NCBI RefSeq assembly: GCF_019649055.1
Contig: NW_026570266.1
Span: 868,001 to 932,000, forward strand
DNA from: Paramacrobiotus metropolitanus
Lineage: Eukaryota; Tardigrada; Eutardigrada; Parachela; Macrobiotidae
Length of the DNA stretch: 64,000 bases
Direction of reading: 5' to 3'
The position numbers were made by a program, and so were the translations under genes. Within the stretch, counting starts at the first letter, position 1. The number at the start of each line of letters is the position of its first letter. The notes below the pieces were generated by a model. That model did no database searches. It had not been told where the DNA came from and saw only the letters and a list, made by a program, of their open reading frames with translations. Below are positions 23,101-34,361 of this stretch, one piece after another.

Positions 23101-23180
23101 TTTGTGTTATAATGTTTTTTGTAAGTGATGTGTAAATTACTGTCTAATAACTAAACCAATAAAATTCTTTTTTTTTTCAC
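20150..23180 (+). mobile_element. Non-LTR retrotransposon with C-terminal RLE-type endonuclease, copy B (nearly complete)
   Basis: One coding region spans about 20187-23112, ending in a short 3' UTR with AATAAA (23158-23163) and a T-run. In order it has a C2HC zinc finger, a reverse transcriptase and a C-terminal zinc motif plus PD..D endonuclease-like region. This architecture is known for early-branching non-LTR elements that cut with a restriction-like endonuclease rather than an AP endonuclease (R2/NeSL/Utopia-type groups); which clade is not decided. The exact 5' end and target duplication were not found. Truncated relatives lie at 6740-7960, 8025-8205 and 29100-29550. Confidence 0.85.
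20226..23112 (+). pseudogene. Retrotransposon polyprotein (zinc finger, RT, RLE), one stop and two frameshifts
   Basis: From ATG 20226 the frame gives CPIC then a 12-residue gap to H and C (C2HC finger, near residues 17-39). It runs to a TAA at 20745-20747, after which the same frame continues (GDVSGAVRILCSEDALAP). RT motifs are VKFDFRNAFN (motif A), QQGDPLGPLLFS (motif B) and WYLDDGVIGG (catalytic YLDD). Right after YLDD the frame shifts at about 21640. The next frame (to 22957) holds the thumb region, CADC...HHGLSC, RPDG and WDVTCVD, the last two forming a PD-x15-D signature. A second frameshift near 22930 leads to the last 60 residues. Three lesions make it inactive, yet the motifs are perfect, so the insertion is fairly young. 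Confidence 0.82.
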
Positions 23181-23497
23181 TTTCAAAGAAGGACGGTGCA
23201 GGCCTGCTGTGATTGCATTACGTAAACTTTTGCGGCAGGTTCATTGAACCGTGGCAGGTTCTTTTATGCGGTATAAGACTAGAATCAGTCGTAGCATACA
23301 TGAAACTGTAGTTTCGGTTTTTAGTCTTCGATATCCGTGTGTAAACAAAAGTATTTTTTGGCGCCCGTAGAGTACGGAAGGGTCCGGCCGGTTGAAGCAA
23401 GCGGTGGGGCCTAACAGTCATGTGACATGAGTCTAGTAAGATGCGTGAAACTTGTAGATGGCGTTGTTAGCTCGGCATCTTTTTTAGGTTACATTAT

Positions 23498-23760
23498 GTG
23501 CTCCTACATTATGTAGGAGCACCTTGCAGTGTGCTCGTACATTATGCAGGAGCACATTGCATCGGTTTCATCGGTTCTTGGAGGAGAAAAACGGAATTGT
23601 AGTATCCAAACAAACGTAATCCAATATGCTCCTGCAATGTGCTCCTATATATATGTGCTCCAACATTTGTAGGAGCACATTGCAATGTGCTTCTACATAT
23701 GCAGGAGCACATTGCAATGTGCTCCTACATAATGTAGGAGTACACTGCAGGAGCATATTG
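23498..23760. repeat. Array of tandem palindromes around gtgctcctacat/atgtaggagcac
   Basis: At least five units of a 25-bp palindrome (gtgctcctac, attat, gtaggagcac) occur at 23498-23522, 23531-23555 and several times within 23620-23760, often joined by attgca. Mutations tend to keep pairing. Each unit could form a stem-loop. It is not CRISPR: the spacers are themselves repeated and there are no cas genes. Confidence 0.75.
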
Positions 23761-24481
23761 TATGTGGAGATTATAAGGGGTAAGAATATAAAGTGCTGAA
23801 TAGAGAATTTATTAATATAGTAAATTAGATTAAAGGTGATATGTTTCACGAAAAGTGATAATGAAGAAAGGGTGTACTAATCCAGTGTAGCGAAGAAAGA
23901 GTCTACATTGAGTTTGGGTGAAGCTAAAGGGATTTTTACTGTAGCATGGTATAAATATATTTGACCTTCTGTTTGTTCGTATTTGAGTGTTTAATTAAGT
24001 GCTACAGGAAGTGGAGTGTGTTGCGGGTTGTAGATAGTGATGGATTATTGTGGAAAATTCAAGAAATTTCGAGAAAGTTGATTGCTTAATGGAGCAGACT
24101 ATTATGTTTTGCTCTGATAATCTTGGATGTGTAGGAACAGGTGGTTTGCATATGGGAAGTAGGTTGGTAGGTACATTAAAATGTTGTACGAGAAAATGTA
24201 TAGTTTAATTTGTTTGTAGACTGGAATTTTTGAGTTCGGTGGGTATATAAGAAGTTGAGGAATCTTTTGTTTGAGTTATTATGGAGTGGACGAAGTATAT
24301 GGAGTGAGCAAAATGTTTTTCTTGTTGGTTTTTTTTGGTGGCCGGCGTGGATTTGCGGATACTTACTGATTCAGGTTGCTGTCTTTTGTTTGGTTTTGGT
24401 AAGTCTTTTTAGGTTGAGTATGGTTTAGTAAGTTTTCTTTCATACATTATTTTCGTTTAAGAATTCTTTTTTCAATAAATA

Positions 24482-24613
24482 ATGGAAGGTAGTTGTGATC
24501 GTAAGAAAGACATGCGTGAGTGTATGCGTGATTATAGAAAAAAATGCAAAATCGAAACTGATGGTAATTGTAGCAGGGAGGATAATGTGCGAAGTGGTGA
24601 TGATGTAATGTAA
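24482..24613 (+). CDS. Small basic ORF in left arm of the inverted duplication
   Basis: 43 codons from ATG to TAA: MEGSCDRKKDMRECMRDYRK and onward, with DGNCS near residue 28. The matching ORF in the other arm keeps CDRKK.MRE..RDYRKK and TDGNCS.EDN although the DNA has diverged, which hints that this was coding when the arms were duplicated. A Lys/Arg-rich MR.YRKK stretch suggests nucleic-acid binding, by inference only. It may be the first exon or N-terminus of a lost element protein. Confidence 0.35.
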   Translation: MEGSCDRKKDMRECMRDYRKKCKIETDGNCSREDNVRSGDDVM

Positions 24614-24864
24614 AAGTTAAAAAACAAAAATGTAATCGAAATACTAAAGGTGGTGCGTTTTCTGGTATGTTTGGAAAAAATTATTGGAGAATTTTTGGAC
24701 AATTATTGGACAATTTTTGTAAACGGAACGTGCTAAACGACATTTGCGGAGTATGGTAATGTGTAATGGTTGTCCGGATCTTTTCTTAAGCATTATTTTA
24801 CGATTTTGTCCTGAATCGTTGTGTTTTGCTGACCCTGTTAAGTTTACATTTTTGTTTTTTAACT

Positions 24865-25005
24865 TCACATTTTCATGTCTAACATCATCACTACTTCATT
24901 ATCTTCCTTGCTACAATTACCATCAGTTTTCGTTTTGCGTTTTTTTTTTCTATAATCACGCACATACTCACGCATGTATTTCTTGCGATCACAACCAGTT
25001 TCCAT
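24865..25005 (-). CDS. Small basic ORF in right arm, counterpart of 24482-24613
   Basis: 46 codons on the minus strand, METGCDRKKYMREYVRDYRK and onward, ending after a DGNCSKEDN segment in a frame that differs from the left copy over the last ten residues. Both copies start with the same ATG context and keep the same first 38 or so aligned residues. Function unknown. Confidence 0.35.
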   Translation of the reverse strand: METGCDRKKYMREYVRDYRKKKRKTKTDGNCSKEDNEVVMMLDMKM

Positions 25006-25415
25006 TATTTTATTAAAAAAAAACAATACTTAAAAGAAACTATCTATGAAAGCAAACTTACTAAACTATACTCAACCTAAAAAGACCAAAGCCAAACAAA
25101 ACACAACAACCTGAATCAGTACGCTTCCGAAAATCTAAACCGGCCACCAGAAAATAACCAACAAGAAAAACATTCTCCTCACTGCATATACTTCGTCAAA
25201 TCCATAACAACACAAACACGACGTTCCTCAACTTCTAATATACCCACCAAACTAAAAAAATCCAGTCAACAAACCAATTAAACCAAACATTCTCTCGAAC
25301 AACCTTTTAATGTACGTCCCAGCCTACATCCCATATACAAACCACCTGTTACTACACATCCAAGACTATCAGTGCAAAACATAATAGTTCGCTCCATTAA
25401 GCAATCAACTTTCTT

Positions 25416-28295
25416 AACTACACAAATTACTACCACCAAAATGACTGTGTATACCTATGGAAAGTTACAGACTAAACGCGCAATTTTCAAGGTCTCAACT
25501 GTAGTAAAGAAACACCCACAACCTCTCATGTCCTTCATACACTCACAAAATTCTTTCCCTACTATTATTATTCCTTTTATATACACAAATCCGAAATTGT
25601 TTTAAATCCCAGTATTCCTCTTCCTTATCCCGTACCTGCCGCTACACAATCGAGAGATTGTCCACGCATTGTATTAACGTACGGGAGGGTACTGATTAAA
25701 GGTGTTTCCTAGTGTTTGCAAGTTTAACTGTAAAACAGTGAGGTAAAGGCGCTTACAGTTTTTGCTGCGGCTGCTTTCTGTTGTTCTGAAACCTGTATTT
25801 TGAACTACTCGTATTTTCTTTTGCCAAGAAACTTGATTTTTGTTCATACTCGTGCCCGTGTAAATGCATCGACATCACAAAGTTGTAATATAACTGATAT
25901 GCTTGGATTGTTGTTAACATGTCAGCCAGTCCAGCTGGTGCGCTAGTTTTGATTTTCGAAAAAGATTTGAATCATCCACTGCTGGTTTATGTACTTGATG
26001 CAGAATACAGATAAGAATGGTAGTCTTCTGAGTCGTTCTGACTGGTTTGTCTGCCGTGCAGTCGTCAACGGCTGGAGACGGAAGGCAAACATCTGTATGA
26101 GCGCGCGTTATGGCACACCGGAAGTACCGGTACATGTAGAACGATTGCTGCTTACGGTATAGTTGAAATTTCCCAGATGCTGTAAAACTTGTAAAGCGTA
26201 CCCTTGTGCTTGTAGCTTCGCGTTATTATTGATAAAAGCTGTTCCCCCACACTTGTTCGCTGCTGATACGCTAAAATAAACCAGCATTCGCCAGCAGAAC
26301 CATTTACACTCGGAGCCAAGAAATTCCTATCGCGAAGCTTATACATAGTGACGTGTACTGGCGTCCCTTAGTACACATCGGTACTACTTTACTACTTCTA
26401 CCCCTACAACTAAGGCTTAGGCTTTACTACATCTTCTACGCGAGTCCTGACCCCGAGTCTCTACTTCGACTTCTCAGAAATCCCCAGCAGAGAACTTTGA
26501 CCGCGACTTGCCATTTCGACGTGACCGCGCTTCGATGACGTAGCTCAACCTATTGTTCTAGTGTATTAGTTGACCTGATGTTCTCATTTGTCCACGTGTA
26601 GTTGTGCAGCGGTGTGATTAGTCCACGTGTCCTTAGATGTCTCTTATTGGTTAGATTCTAAATCCCTATTGTTCTCAGACCCGTACCTGCGCGTACGAAG
26701 AGCCAGCACTTGCGGTGCCAACGGCTATATAAGGCGCTCGTCGCCCACACAAATGTCAAGAGTTGTAATCCCAACAAAAGTAGAGTCTTGTTACTCGATC
26801 TGATTAACTTCAGGCTTTTGCTCTGGTCTTCTCTTTCCAAGTGAGGCTGTTCAAACTGACCTCTGGGTGACCTTTCACCTATTGTCAGGGGTCATTCCTC
26901 TACTTCGTCGACGTGCATTATCATCTTCGGATAGTCTCGTGACGTAACAGGTTACCCACTTGATCCCACTTGTTTGCCTTGACCTTTCGGTCCCTTCGAT
27001 CTTCATGCCCTGTAGCGCCAGGTTGATGGATATCTCTTATCGCTTCTGCTAACATCTAGCGTCGGACAGGTAACGTATACTTCTCCGTCGTGTGTGTATT
27101 TCTCGTGTTTGCAGGACCCGGACCTCTTCTTCTTTTCCTTTCCTACTTCATACCAGATCAACGTAATCTTCTACCATCTTCCGTAACAGTTTGAGACAGA
27201 GTCGCTCTATCCGACTGGACGTGGTCGGACAAGTGGATACAGTACCCACTTCACTGTGTTAGGTCTTTAATTCACGTCAATAGGTAACTTTGAAGTTACG
27301 AGCAAGTTGTATTTATTACATTTATTTGTATTTATTATTTATTTTATTTGTTGTATTTATTACATTTATTTGTTGTATTTATTGCTGTCATGCAGTTCAG
27401 TTTGAAAAATGTTCTTTGGGCTTAACTCACTAATCTGCCACTACAAATACTGTACATAATACACTATGCCCTTCATGTAGCTAAAGCCTGTAAGAGCACA
27501 AGATGCCTGTCCAACTCATTTCATATTTTCGAGTAGGTTTTACACCTACACTGCTTTGTAGCTAAACTATATAATACTTACTGTAGGTAAGCTATATAAT
27601 AGAGTGCAGTGTCAATCCTCGGAACATTTAACGATATTAGGGACAACGAGCATGGTTTTTAGCGTTTAGATTGGCTGACCGGGATTGATGTTGTTGTTTT
27701 GTTGTTGTTGTCAAGTGCCAGATGTTGCTTTTCTTGGCAGCTCTGCTGCGACTTTGTGTACACATAATGCTTAATGCACAATAAATTCTGCCATAACGTT
27801 ATTTTTATAAGGCGTGAACCATTTTTGCAGATAATGGTGCGACTCTTTCTTTCTGATTCTTTTGCTGAGTTCGGCAAAAGGTCTATGGAACGCGAATCCC
27901 GGAGATCCCAAGATTGCGCCTTAATCCCCGCATCTCTCTGCCACTTCACCGGGCCCTATCAGCTGACATGCAGCCATGTGCCTTTGAAAATACCAGGAAA
28001 TTTTAAGACGAGTATTCTGTACTCTAACACCAGTAGCATACAGTAGAGGTATCCTTGGGTCAATGACCTCATTCTTGACTGCCCGACCAGTGCCAATCCA
28101 CCTACGCCATCGGCCCCACTGCCACCGCCCTTTCTCCAACATGTGGATGGGGGACATGACTCTGATTGGCTTCCAGGCGGAAAGACGAAGCCGAGCGGCC
28201 ATCGACGTCCTATTGGGCGGAACTAGACAGTCATCTTCGTCAGCACATACATTATTCAAAAATCGGGATCCAGACCGACCCTTTCTCCTATTTTT
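25416..28295. other. Long gene-free stretch
   Basis: No gene was recognised on either strand. Around 26720 there is a TATA-like ggctatataaggcgctcg in a locally GC-richer block (about 26350-27290), as might occur in a retroelement LTR or a promoter, but I could not find matching ends. 27300-27385 is low complexity (tttatttgttgtatttatt repeats). ORFs in 27659-28314 overlap on both strands and show no conserved features. Confidence 0.4.
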
Positions 28296-28762
28296 GATGC
28301 CCTTCGGGAACTAGACATTCGTAACAACCACATCCGCACTATTGAGCTTAACGCTTTAGAAACCCTTTTGAAACTCAGCACACTGTAGATGGGCGTAAAT
28401 TCTTTGTACGTGTTTGACTGGAGTGTCACGTAACCGGTGATCCAAGAATTAGTTGGTTTAAGGTTTTACTAGTAATTTCTCACAATTAAAAATAAGTGTG
28501 ATGTTGTCCAACTAGTTTTTTGAAAGATTTTGGTGGAAGCCGATTCGCAGCATCCGCCCTTGGAAACTCTATAACGAAGCGGGCCGTTGTTTCTCCTGAA
28601 CGTACATCGAATCACAACCGCTTGTTATTAATTCCCAAGAACGTCGTGGACACTTTTGACTTCAGACAACAGGGCAATGTGACCTTTGATATCCGCCGCA
28701 ATCCAGTTTCTTCGGACAAATCCAACTGTTCTCGCTGTGGTATCAAAGACATGGCCCACTGA
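28296..28762 (+). pseudogene. Leucine-rich repeat gene remnant
   Basis: 28296-28388 reads DALRELDIRNNHIRTIELNA and ends in a TAG; this is a typical LRR unit. 28520-28762 reads on to NVTFDIRRNPVSSDKSNC, which looks like the start of an LRR C-terminal flank in which the expected Cys residues (NPVxCDC) became Ser and Lys, followed by C..C and a stop. No start, signal peptide or further repeats could be joined to these pieces. It is most likely two exons of a decayed LRR gene, not closely related to the gene at 8664-10888. Confidence 0.5.
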
Positions 28763-29099
28763 TTTGCTAAGCGGACCGCATTTAGCCGTACGCCGGGATA
28801 CCTCGATTAAAAGTGCAACATGGGCGCTCAGTGTCAAGGCCACATGCGGACTGAGTTGAAACGCCAGCAGGCACGAGTGACAAAGTTTACGTTCGGGAAT
28901 GAATCCCTTGTTATCAAGCGCGTATGAACGCTGCCATTAATACACGTGTCTTTTGACAACTCTTTGAGTGGGGAAATGTGTTAGAACAGTGGATCAGTTG
29001 TAATCTCTTTTATTGGGCAAAAGCCATCAATACAACAAAAAGCGCATACGCAGAATACAACGCAAAATGATTTACTTTTAAACATTAAAAAAACAACCA
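28763..29099. other. Short unassigned stretch
   Basis: Nothing coding was recognised. The end near 29000-29100 may belong to the 3' UTR of the minus-strand retrotransposon fragment that follows. Confidence 0.3.
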
Positions 29100-29550
29100 A
29101 AGTCGTTAGCGCTGTCAGTCATTTTAGAACGCATACCCAAATTGCCCAAAACAGCAGCAATATTTCCTTTTACAACTGCTAGGCTAAATCTGCTGCTTTA
29201 AAGTGCAGTAGAACGGGGCTCCCCTGTGGCGTCGCGAATCTTTCTGCCAACGAAGCGAATAAGCTCCGCAAATGCCGGACCAAAAGTTCCAAAGGTCTCG
29301 ACCGCCAGGGGATAAAGCAGATATCCCATTTCTTCCACAAATGCGTACTTACGACGTTTACTGTCTTCGGCCAAAAGCGCAACACTGCCGGATGCACTCG
29401 CGCTTGCCCGCACGTGCGATAAGGCTACTGTGTCCCAAGATGTAGCGTCCCAAACGAGCGCTTCGCCATCACGTACAGGAACGAGAGTCATGCCATCTGG
29501 CCGCGTATTGTTTATACCGGACAGTCCCAGTGGCTCGCTTTGACATGGAT
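29100..29550 (-). mobile_element. 5'-truncated non-LTR retrotransposon, copy C
   Basis: The minus strand from about 29550 encodes EPLGLSG..NTRPDGM, then ALVWDATSWDTVALSHV, then an ETFGTFGPAFAELIRF segment, stopping at 29198. The homologous tail (FSLAVVKGN) continues in another frame to about 29100. It matches the C-terminal endonuclease region of copies A and B in order and motif (RPDG, WD.T, DTVALS). It is more divergent than A and B, so it is an older, 5'-truncated insertion. Confidence 0.7.
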
Positions 29551-30305
29551 GGATCGGTTTCTGCTTCGTCGTTGTGATTACTGTACATATACAAGGTAGT
29601 ACAGTACTGCCATAGTCGAGTACAGATACATGCACGGGAATTTATCAAAAACAGTCAACAGAGACGATGATAAAAAAGCACAGTTTCTTAAAGCAATAAT
29701 ATGGTTAATTTTCACATTGTCTGTAACTCAAGCGTCCGCACTGCGAGAGCTGCTCTCGCAGTGCGGACATGCACGTTGCGATGTTGTGTACGAGTACTGA
29801 AAAAAAATACGTAAAACAAGTAACTACGCAATGCGACGTACAAGTACATATTATTTTGAATTTTGCCGGGTAGTTTAGAAGTACTATCACTGGTGTACTG
29901 TTTCGCATATGGCCAAATTCTTATTGTTCTGGATCACATACTTTGACAGTAAAGGTTTGGTTTCTATCTGTTCTGTTTGACGTTGGCATTGGCATAACTA
30001 AAATGGCTAATGTTCTCCATATTTAAAGGTGATAATTTATAAAGGTGCAGGTTTTGACAGATATATGATTAGGCAGATCCGACTCCATAGGCTAACACAA
30101 AATATGATAAAAATGATATGTTGTCATTTTTTGGAGTTTTATTTCATGGGGTTTTTATTAGTTTTTCTTTTTTATTTTTTTTATTGGACAAACATTTTTG
30201 CTTAATTGCACCGGCAACACCGCGGATTTAACTAGCGGCGTAATCAGGCGCTGGTAGTCTCGCTGCACAAGCCTTTTAGGTCGGATAACAGATAGACCTT
30301 AGTGC
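29551..30305. other. Gene-free stretch
   Basis: Contains the perfect hairpin at 29734-29768. No gene was recognised. The minus-strand ORF at 29705-29908 crosses the hairpin and looks accidental. Confidence 0.4.
29734..29768. repeat. Perfect 16-bp hairpin with 3-nt loop
   Basis: gtccgcactgcgagag, ctg, then the exact reverse complement. The stem is GC-rich and stands out from AT-rich surroundings. Confidence 0.85.
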
Positions 30306-32668
30306 TCATAAGGTGGGGTTAAGAAACGAATGAAACTTTAACGATTCGCAGGATCGTCCCCTAGCCGGCCCAAAACAGAGCGCGACAAAGGCTCGCGCCT
30401 TTACTGCCATTTCGGGCTGTTTTGCATCGACAATGCGGCTGTCATCCGGCATAGCCTGGCGCTTCCATAGTGCGTGCATGTGTCGAACGAAATCCACTTC
30501 GGTCGTCTCACTCTGAGCAAAGCTGTACTCTTTCCGTTTTCCATTTTCTTCGTACACCCACTCGGGAGGTTTTCGTGTATACATTTCAATCACCGCACAG
30601 CCCAAACTGAACACATCCGTCGCCGGTCCAACTGCAGCCGGGCCGCTGATGGTATCAAACGCCAGCAGTTGCTGCATTTCCTTGGAAGCAAAGCGCGACG
30701 ACCCTTCCGGATACTGGATGGACGTTCCCAAATTGGAATCCCAACGATGGTATGATGCTTTTTCGAAATGGGCGATCTTTACGATATTGGTGATTTTATC
30801 CACCAGGATGTTAGAACAGCGGATATCCTTATGCACAATGCCGTACTGATTTAGCACTGTTAGTCCATTCAGTATCTGACCAGTGAAGTCAGGAATCAAG
30901 ACGGTTTTAAATTGTCGCGTCACTAACATGTCCGACAGAATAGTGTACGCGCCTAAAACACAATAAGGCTTGACATCAAACTAAACAAGGGCTAGATCGG
31001 TTTTACGTCAACTACCAAAATTATATGTCCAGCAAATTGTTTATAATACCTTCGTTTTCCGTGAATATTCGCAAATCGGTCGTCGGGTTCTCCGGTTTCA
31101 CTTCATAATGACGTATAATGTTTTTGGTTTGCGGCGCAATTTCTTCAATAAGCAGTTGGAATACTTTATGTTTGTTTTCAAGCACTACTCTCTGTTGCAG
31201 GTCACCTTCTTTAGCCGACGATATAACAGAAGCCCAACCGGGTGGATTGCTGTTTCCGACCATTTCCGGAAGCGTCAGCTTTCGTAGCAGTTCATCCTCC
31301 TTGCCGTCGCTCTCGGTAAGAATAATTTTTGCATCGGAAGACTCAGTATGTTGTTCTTGGTCTGGTTTTTCGATCACCCGGTCAAGCTGATAACGTTCCA
31401 CTTTAAACCGCTGCACTTCCATAAGTTTAAATTTTGGTGTAATTTTGCAAAAGAGAAAGTAGTATAGTTCCTGAAGACGACTGATGAGCTGCGCAGCAGA
31501 GGACCGCTTCTTCTGGTCGGAAGCAAAGCAGGCCTTGATAATTGGTCCTAAAAGACTACTCTTCTCTAGTGTGTAGCATGGTCGGCAACCTACTGTGAAG
31601 TAGCGGTGTATTTCCTTGAAATTCGCTGGCGGCTTTTGCCCGTCCTCACTCTCGTCCTCCTAACCACTTAAACGAGGAGGGCGACCTTTTTCTATCATGT
31701 GGACAATGACCCAGCCAAAGCTCCAAATATCGGTTTTCCGGCCAACGTGTGTTGTATGATTCTGCGAGGCGTCCGACAGTGCTGCCATCTCGGGCGAAAC
31801 AAACGGCACCGTGCCTGTCGCATTCTCGATAAGTCGTGGAGGTGTGGATGATCCGCTGAAGTGTTTAGCCATCGTCAGACCAGTGATCTTCAGCGTTTCT
31901 CCGTTTGAAGCGACAACAATGTTCGCTGCTTTAATATCTAGACTAGATGGATAATCTGTTGGTCGTGAAGAAACTGCAGACCGTCTAGTATCTGTGCTGC
32001 ATATCGTACGACTTTGTAATCAGTGGGTTGTTTGCCATGCGCTGATTCATCCAGCGGCAATCCTAAAAATAATGGTCTCTTTTAATAATAACAGACGCTA
32101 TTCCGTATCGCATACGACAATTCCAGATGTTTTGCATCGGAAGCGTTCTCAGCCTCTGTATTCTTTGCTATAGCAGCAAATTCAACGGAAGCAACAAAAA
32201 AGTCAAAAATATCGCAAATTTACCAAATAAGATGTTTTTCTGTATTTACACCGAAGTTTGTTTACCTTCACACTCTTCGGTTAAAATGTAGCACGTGGTT
32301 AATCCCGGTGTCCCGGATGTATAACTGACGCCGTAATACTTCTGGACATGTTTATTATCCTCGCTCGATGCATTCACCAACGGTTGCAACAGCATTCGCA
32401 GTTCTCGCATTTCATTTTTCGCATCAGCACGTTGCGATGGTATCACTGTTAGTTCGGCTGTCGTGGGTAGCGATGCTAACTCCGCGAATCTTCCAAATCC
32501 AGAAACTGCAAAATAGGAATCCGCTTGTTTTCCACACAGTGGCAATTCATCGTCTCCTCCTCTTGTTAAACTGCTTGCTTCTTCAGTCTTAACAACCACG
32601 ACTTGGTATGTGATTGAATTTCTCGTACAACGCTTGTGCTGAAAGTTTACGGCGTAAATGATTGACAT
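30306..32668 (-). pseudogene. Tandem two-domain pseudokinase gene, decayed
   Basis: Minus-strand exons are 32668-32266, 32062-31050 and 30952-30306. The first holds a kinase N-lobe (helix C near EMRELRMLLQPLV). The second holds the first C-lobe and the second N-lobe. The third holds a second C-lobe. Domain 1 has HLDIKAAN with the catalytic Asp, but its DFG position reads ITGL, then FVSPEM and KTDIWSFGW. Domain 2 has HKDIRCSN, HFE for DFG, and ATDVFSLGC. Both lost the Mg-binding DFG, so both are pseudokinases; the C-lobes look STE11/MAP3K-like. Lesions are a 5-nt insertion (ctagt repeated) inside the HLDIK codons near 31947, and an in-frame TAG at 31662-31660. Exon lengths close in frame (686 codons) only if the 5 nt are not counted. 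Probably a pseudogene now. Confidence 0.7.
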
Positions 32669-33598
32669 TCTTTTCTAAGTAGCGAATTCTACCGCCTTTT
32701 ACTACATACGCAGCACAAGGCATCGCTTATTTGCCTAAACACTACGATAGTTATTGTAAGTATTCTCTGCCGACCGCACTTTTGGCATCACTTTACAGGG
32801 ATAAGACTAAAAAGTTGATTTAATAAAAAAAATTATAAAGATTGCATTGTAATTGCACGGGCGCTTGCGTTCTTCAGCAACTTCGTTTATAGCTGCAGAA
32901 GCAACAGAACCGCTTGCGCCGATTACGCTGTTCACTGTTACTACACGCAGTTCTTGCGCTAGTTACCTACGAGTATTAACAGTAGGTTTGTTATCAACCA
33001 TCTCATAACTATGAAGATTACAAGTATAGTTTATTTCCTGTTGAAAACCTGCGAGCCAAAAGAGCGTGAACGTTAATGTGGAGCCAGAGTGCATACATAC
33101 CGGCATAAGCATTACAAATTCTGGGTTATGTATAATTCCGGCACTTGGTATTCTCACGGCTAATTACACATTTCAAGGTCTGCGCAAATACCCTCACACT
33201 ACTCGCGTAGACGTTATCGCTCGTAATGTTTACTGCGGCCTTGTGTCAATATCGGCAATCTGATACACTGCAGCGCTTTGGTTGTAAATTTGTAATGCCA
33301 GTTAGACTGTCACCTTCCGGCTTCCATAATAATGAATTCGCATGCGTGTCTCGTTCAAAATGTTTCCCTGAATGCAATTTTCAGCATATTCTGAAATTTA
33401 CCATCGATCCGTGGTAGCAGGAATTTAACCGTCTGTAAAATAATATGGAGTAAATTGGCGATTTTTACTTATTGTTCCGGCCACCGGCACAAGATGAGCC
33501 AGCCTGAAACGCATAAATCGACTACGAAAACAACATCCGAGTTATTCCTAACCAAATAAACATCGACTTTTTTGCTGCCAATAATAACAGACGCTTCC
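32669..33598. other. Intergenic stretch between divergent genes
   Basis: Separates the start of the minus-strand kinase gene from the start of the plus-strand Slo-like gene, so it presumably holds both promoters. No TATA box or repeat was assigned; small ORFs here lack features. Confidence 0.4.
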
Positions 33599-34361
33599 AT
33601 GGCTGCGATTCTACCCTCTCCTACAGATATTTTTAAAAACCTCTTAGATCATGGACTGTGTCGTCTTATCGAACCGGAGAATGCGACAGTGTAAGTTTGA
33701 TAGTCACGAATGGAAGCTAGGTATTCCGTTCTCTCCCTTATGTAGCAAACACATAGTTACATATGTCAAAACTTGGTCGTTTAGACTTGTGACTCGCAAG
33801 TTGCGAGTATTTCGTTTATTAAAATAACCCGTGATCGTTCTGATGTCGCTATAGAACCAGTGCGCTGGCATGTTTGCCATGGACTTCGTACATCGCCTCC
33901 ATCGGAATATTTGTAGCGTTGACTGCAATCGGCATCGGTTACTACTTGATTGTATCGGCGCGGCAGTACGGATGTAAACTGTTAATCAAAGACGCAAAAT
34001 CCTTTTTAAAGACCACATTCAAACAAGCCGATTGGCGAGGATTGGTTGTGTTCGGATTCAGTTTAGCTTCGCTCTACTTCAGTTTCTTCCAGTCGTATTT
34101 TAGGGATGATACGTAAGTTACGCATTTCCGTCGACAAGTATCTGGTAACCCAGAGCGTCTATTAATTACGTATAACGATTAGCTTGGAGCAAAATATAGG
34201 TTTTTCTTTCTTATTTTTAAGGAAACTGTATCATGGATGGCACCACAGAACCTTACCAGACACTCGATACGCGATAGTTGTTGATGCCATTTTGAACGCT
34301 GTGCTTCTGCTCCTATTGGTATTTAAGCTGATAAAGGTGCGCTTCGTGGCCCCGAAACTTG

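Larger units (their letters stand above)
24071..25415. repeat. Large inverted duplication with about 570-bp arms
   Basis: The arm at about 24071-24635 matches, with moderate divergence, the reverse complement of about 24844-25415; the spacer is about 210 bp. Shared blocks include agaaagttgattgctta at the outer ends and gttaaaaaacaaaaatgtaa at the inner ends. The left arm is poor in C on the plus strand and the right arm poor in G, so the ancestral unit had a C-poor strand. Both arms contain the same short basic ORF. It could be two opposite insertions of one element or a foldback element. No terminal repeat or target duplication was defined. Confidence 0.75.

Noticed and set aside
23498-23760. 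CRISPR-like array
   Set aside because: Repeats are palindromic with repeated spacers, the genome is eukaryotic, and no cas genes are present.
26350-27290. Possible solo LTR with a TATA-like box near 26722
   Set aside because: No matching TG...CA ends or target duplication could be identified.
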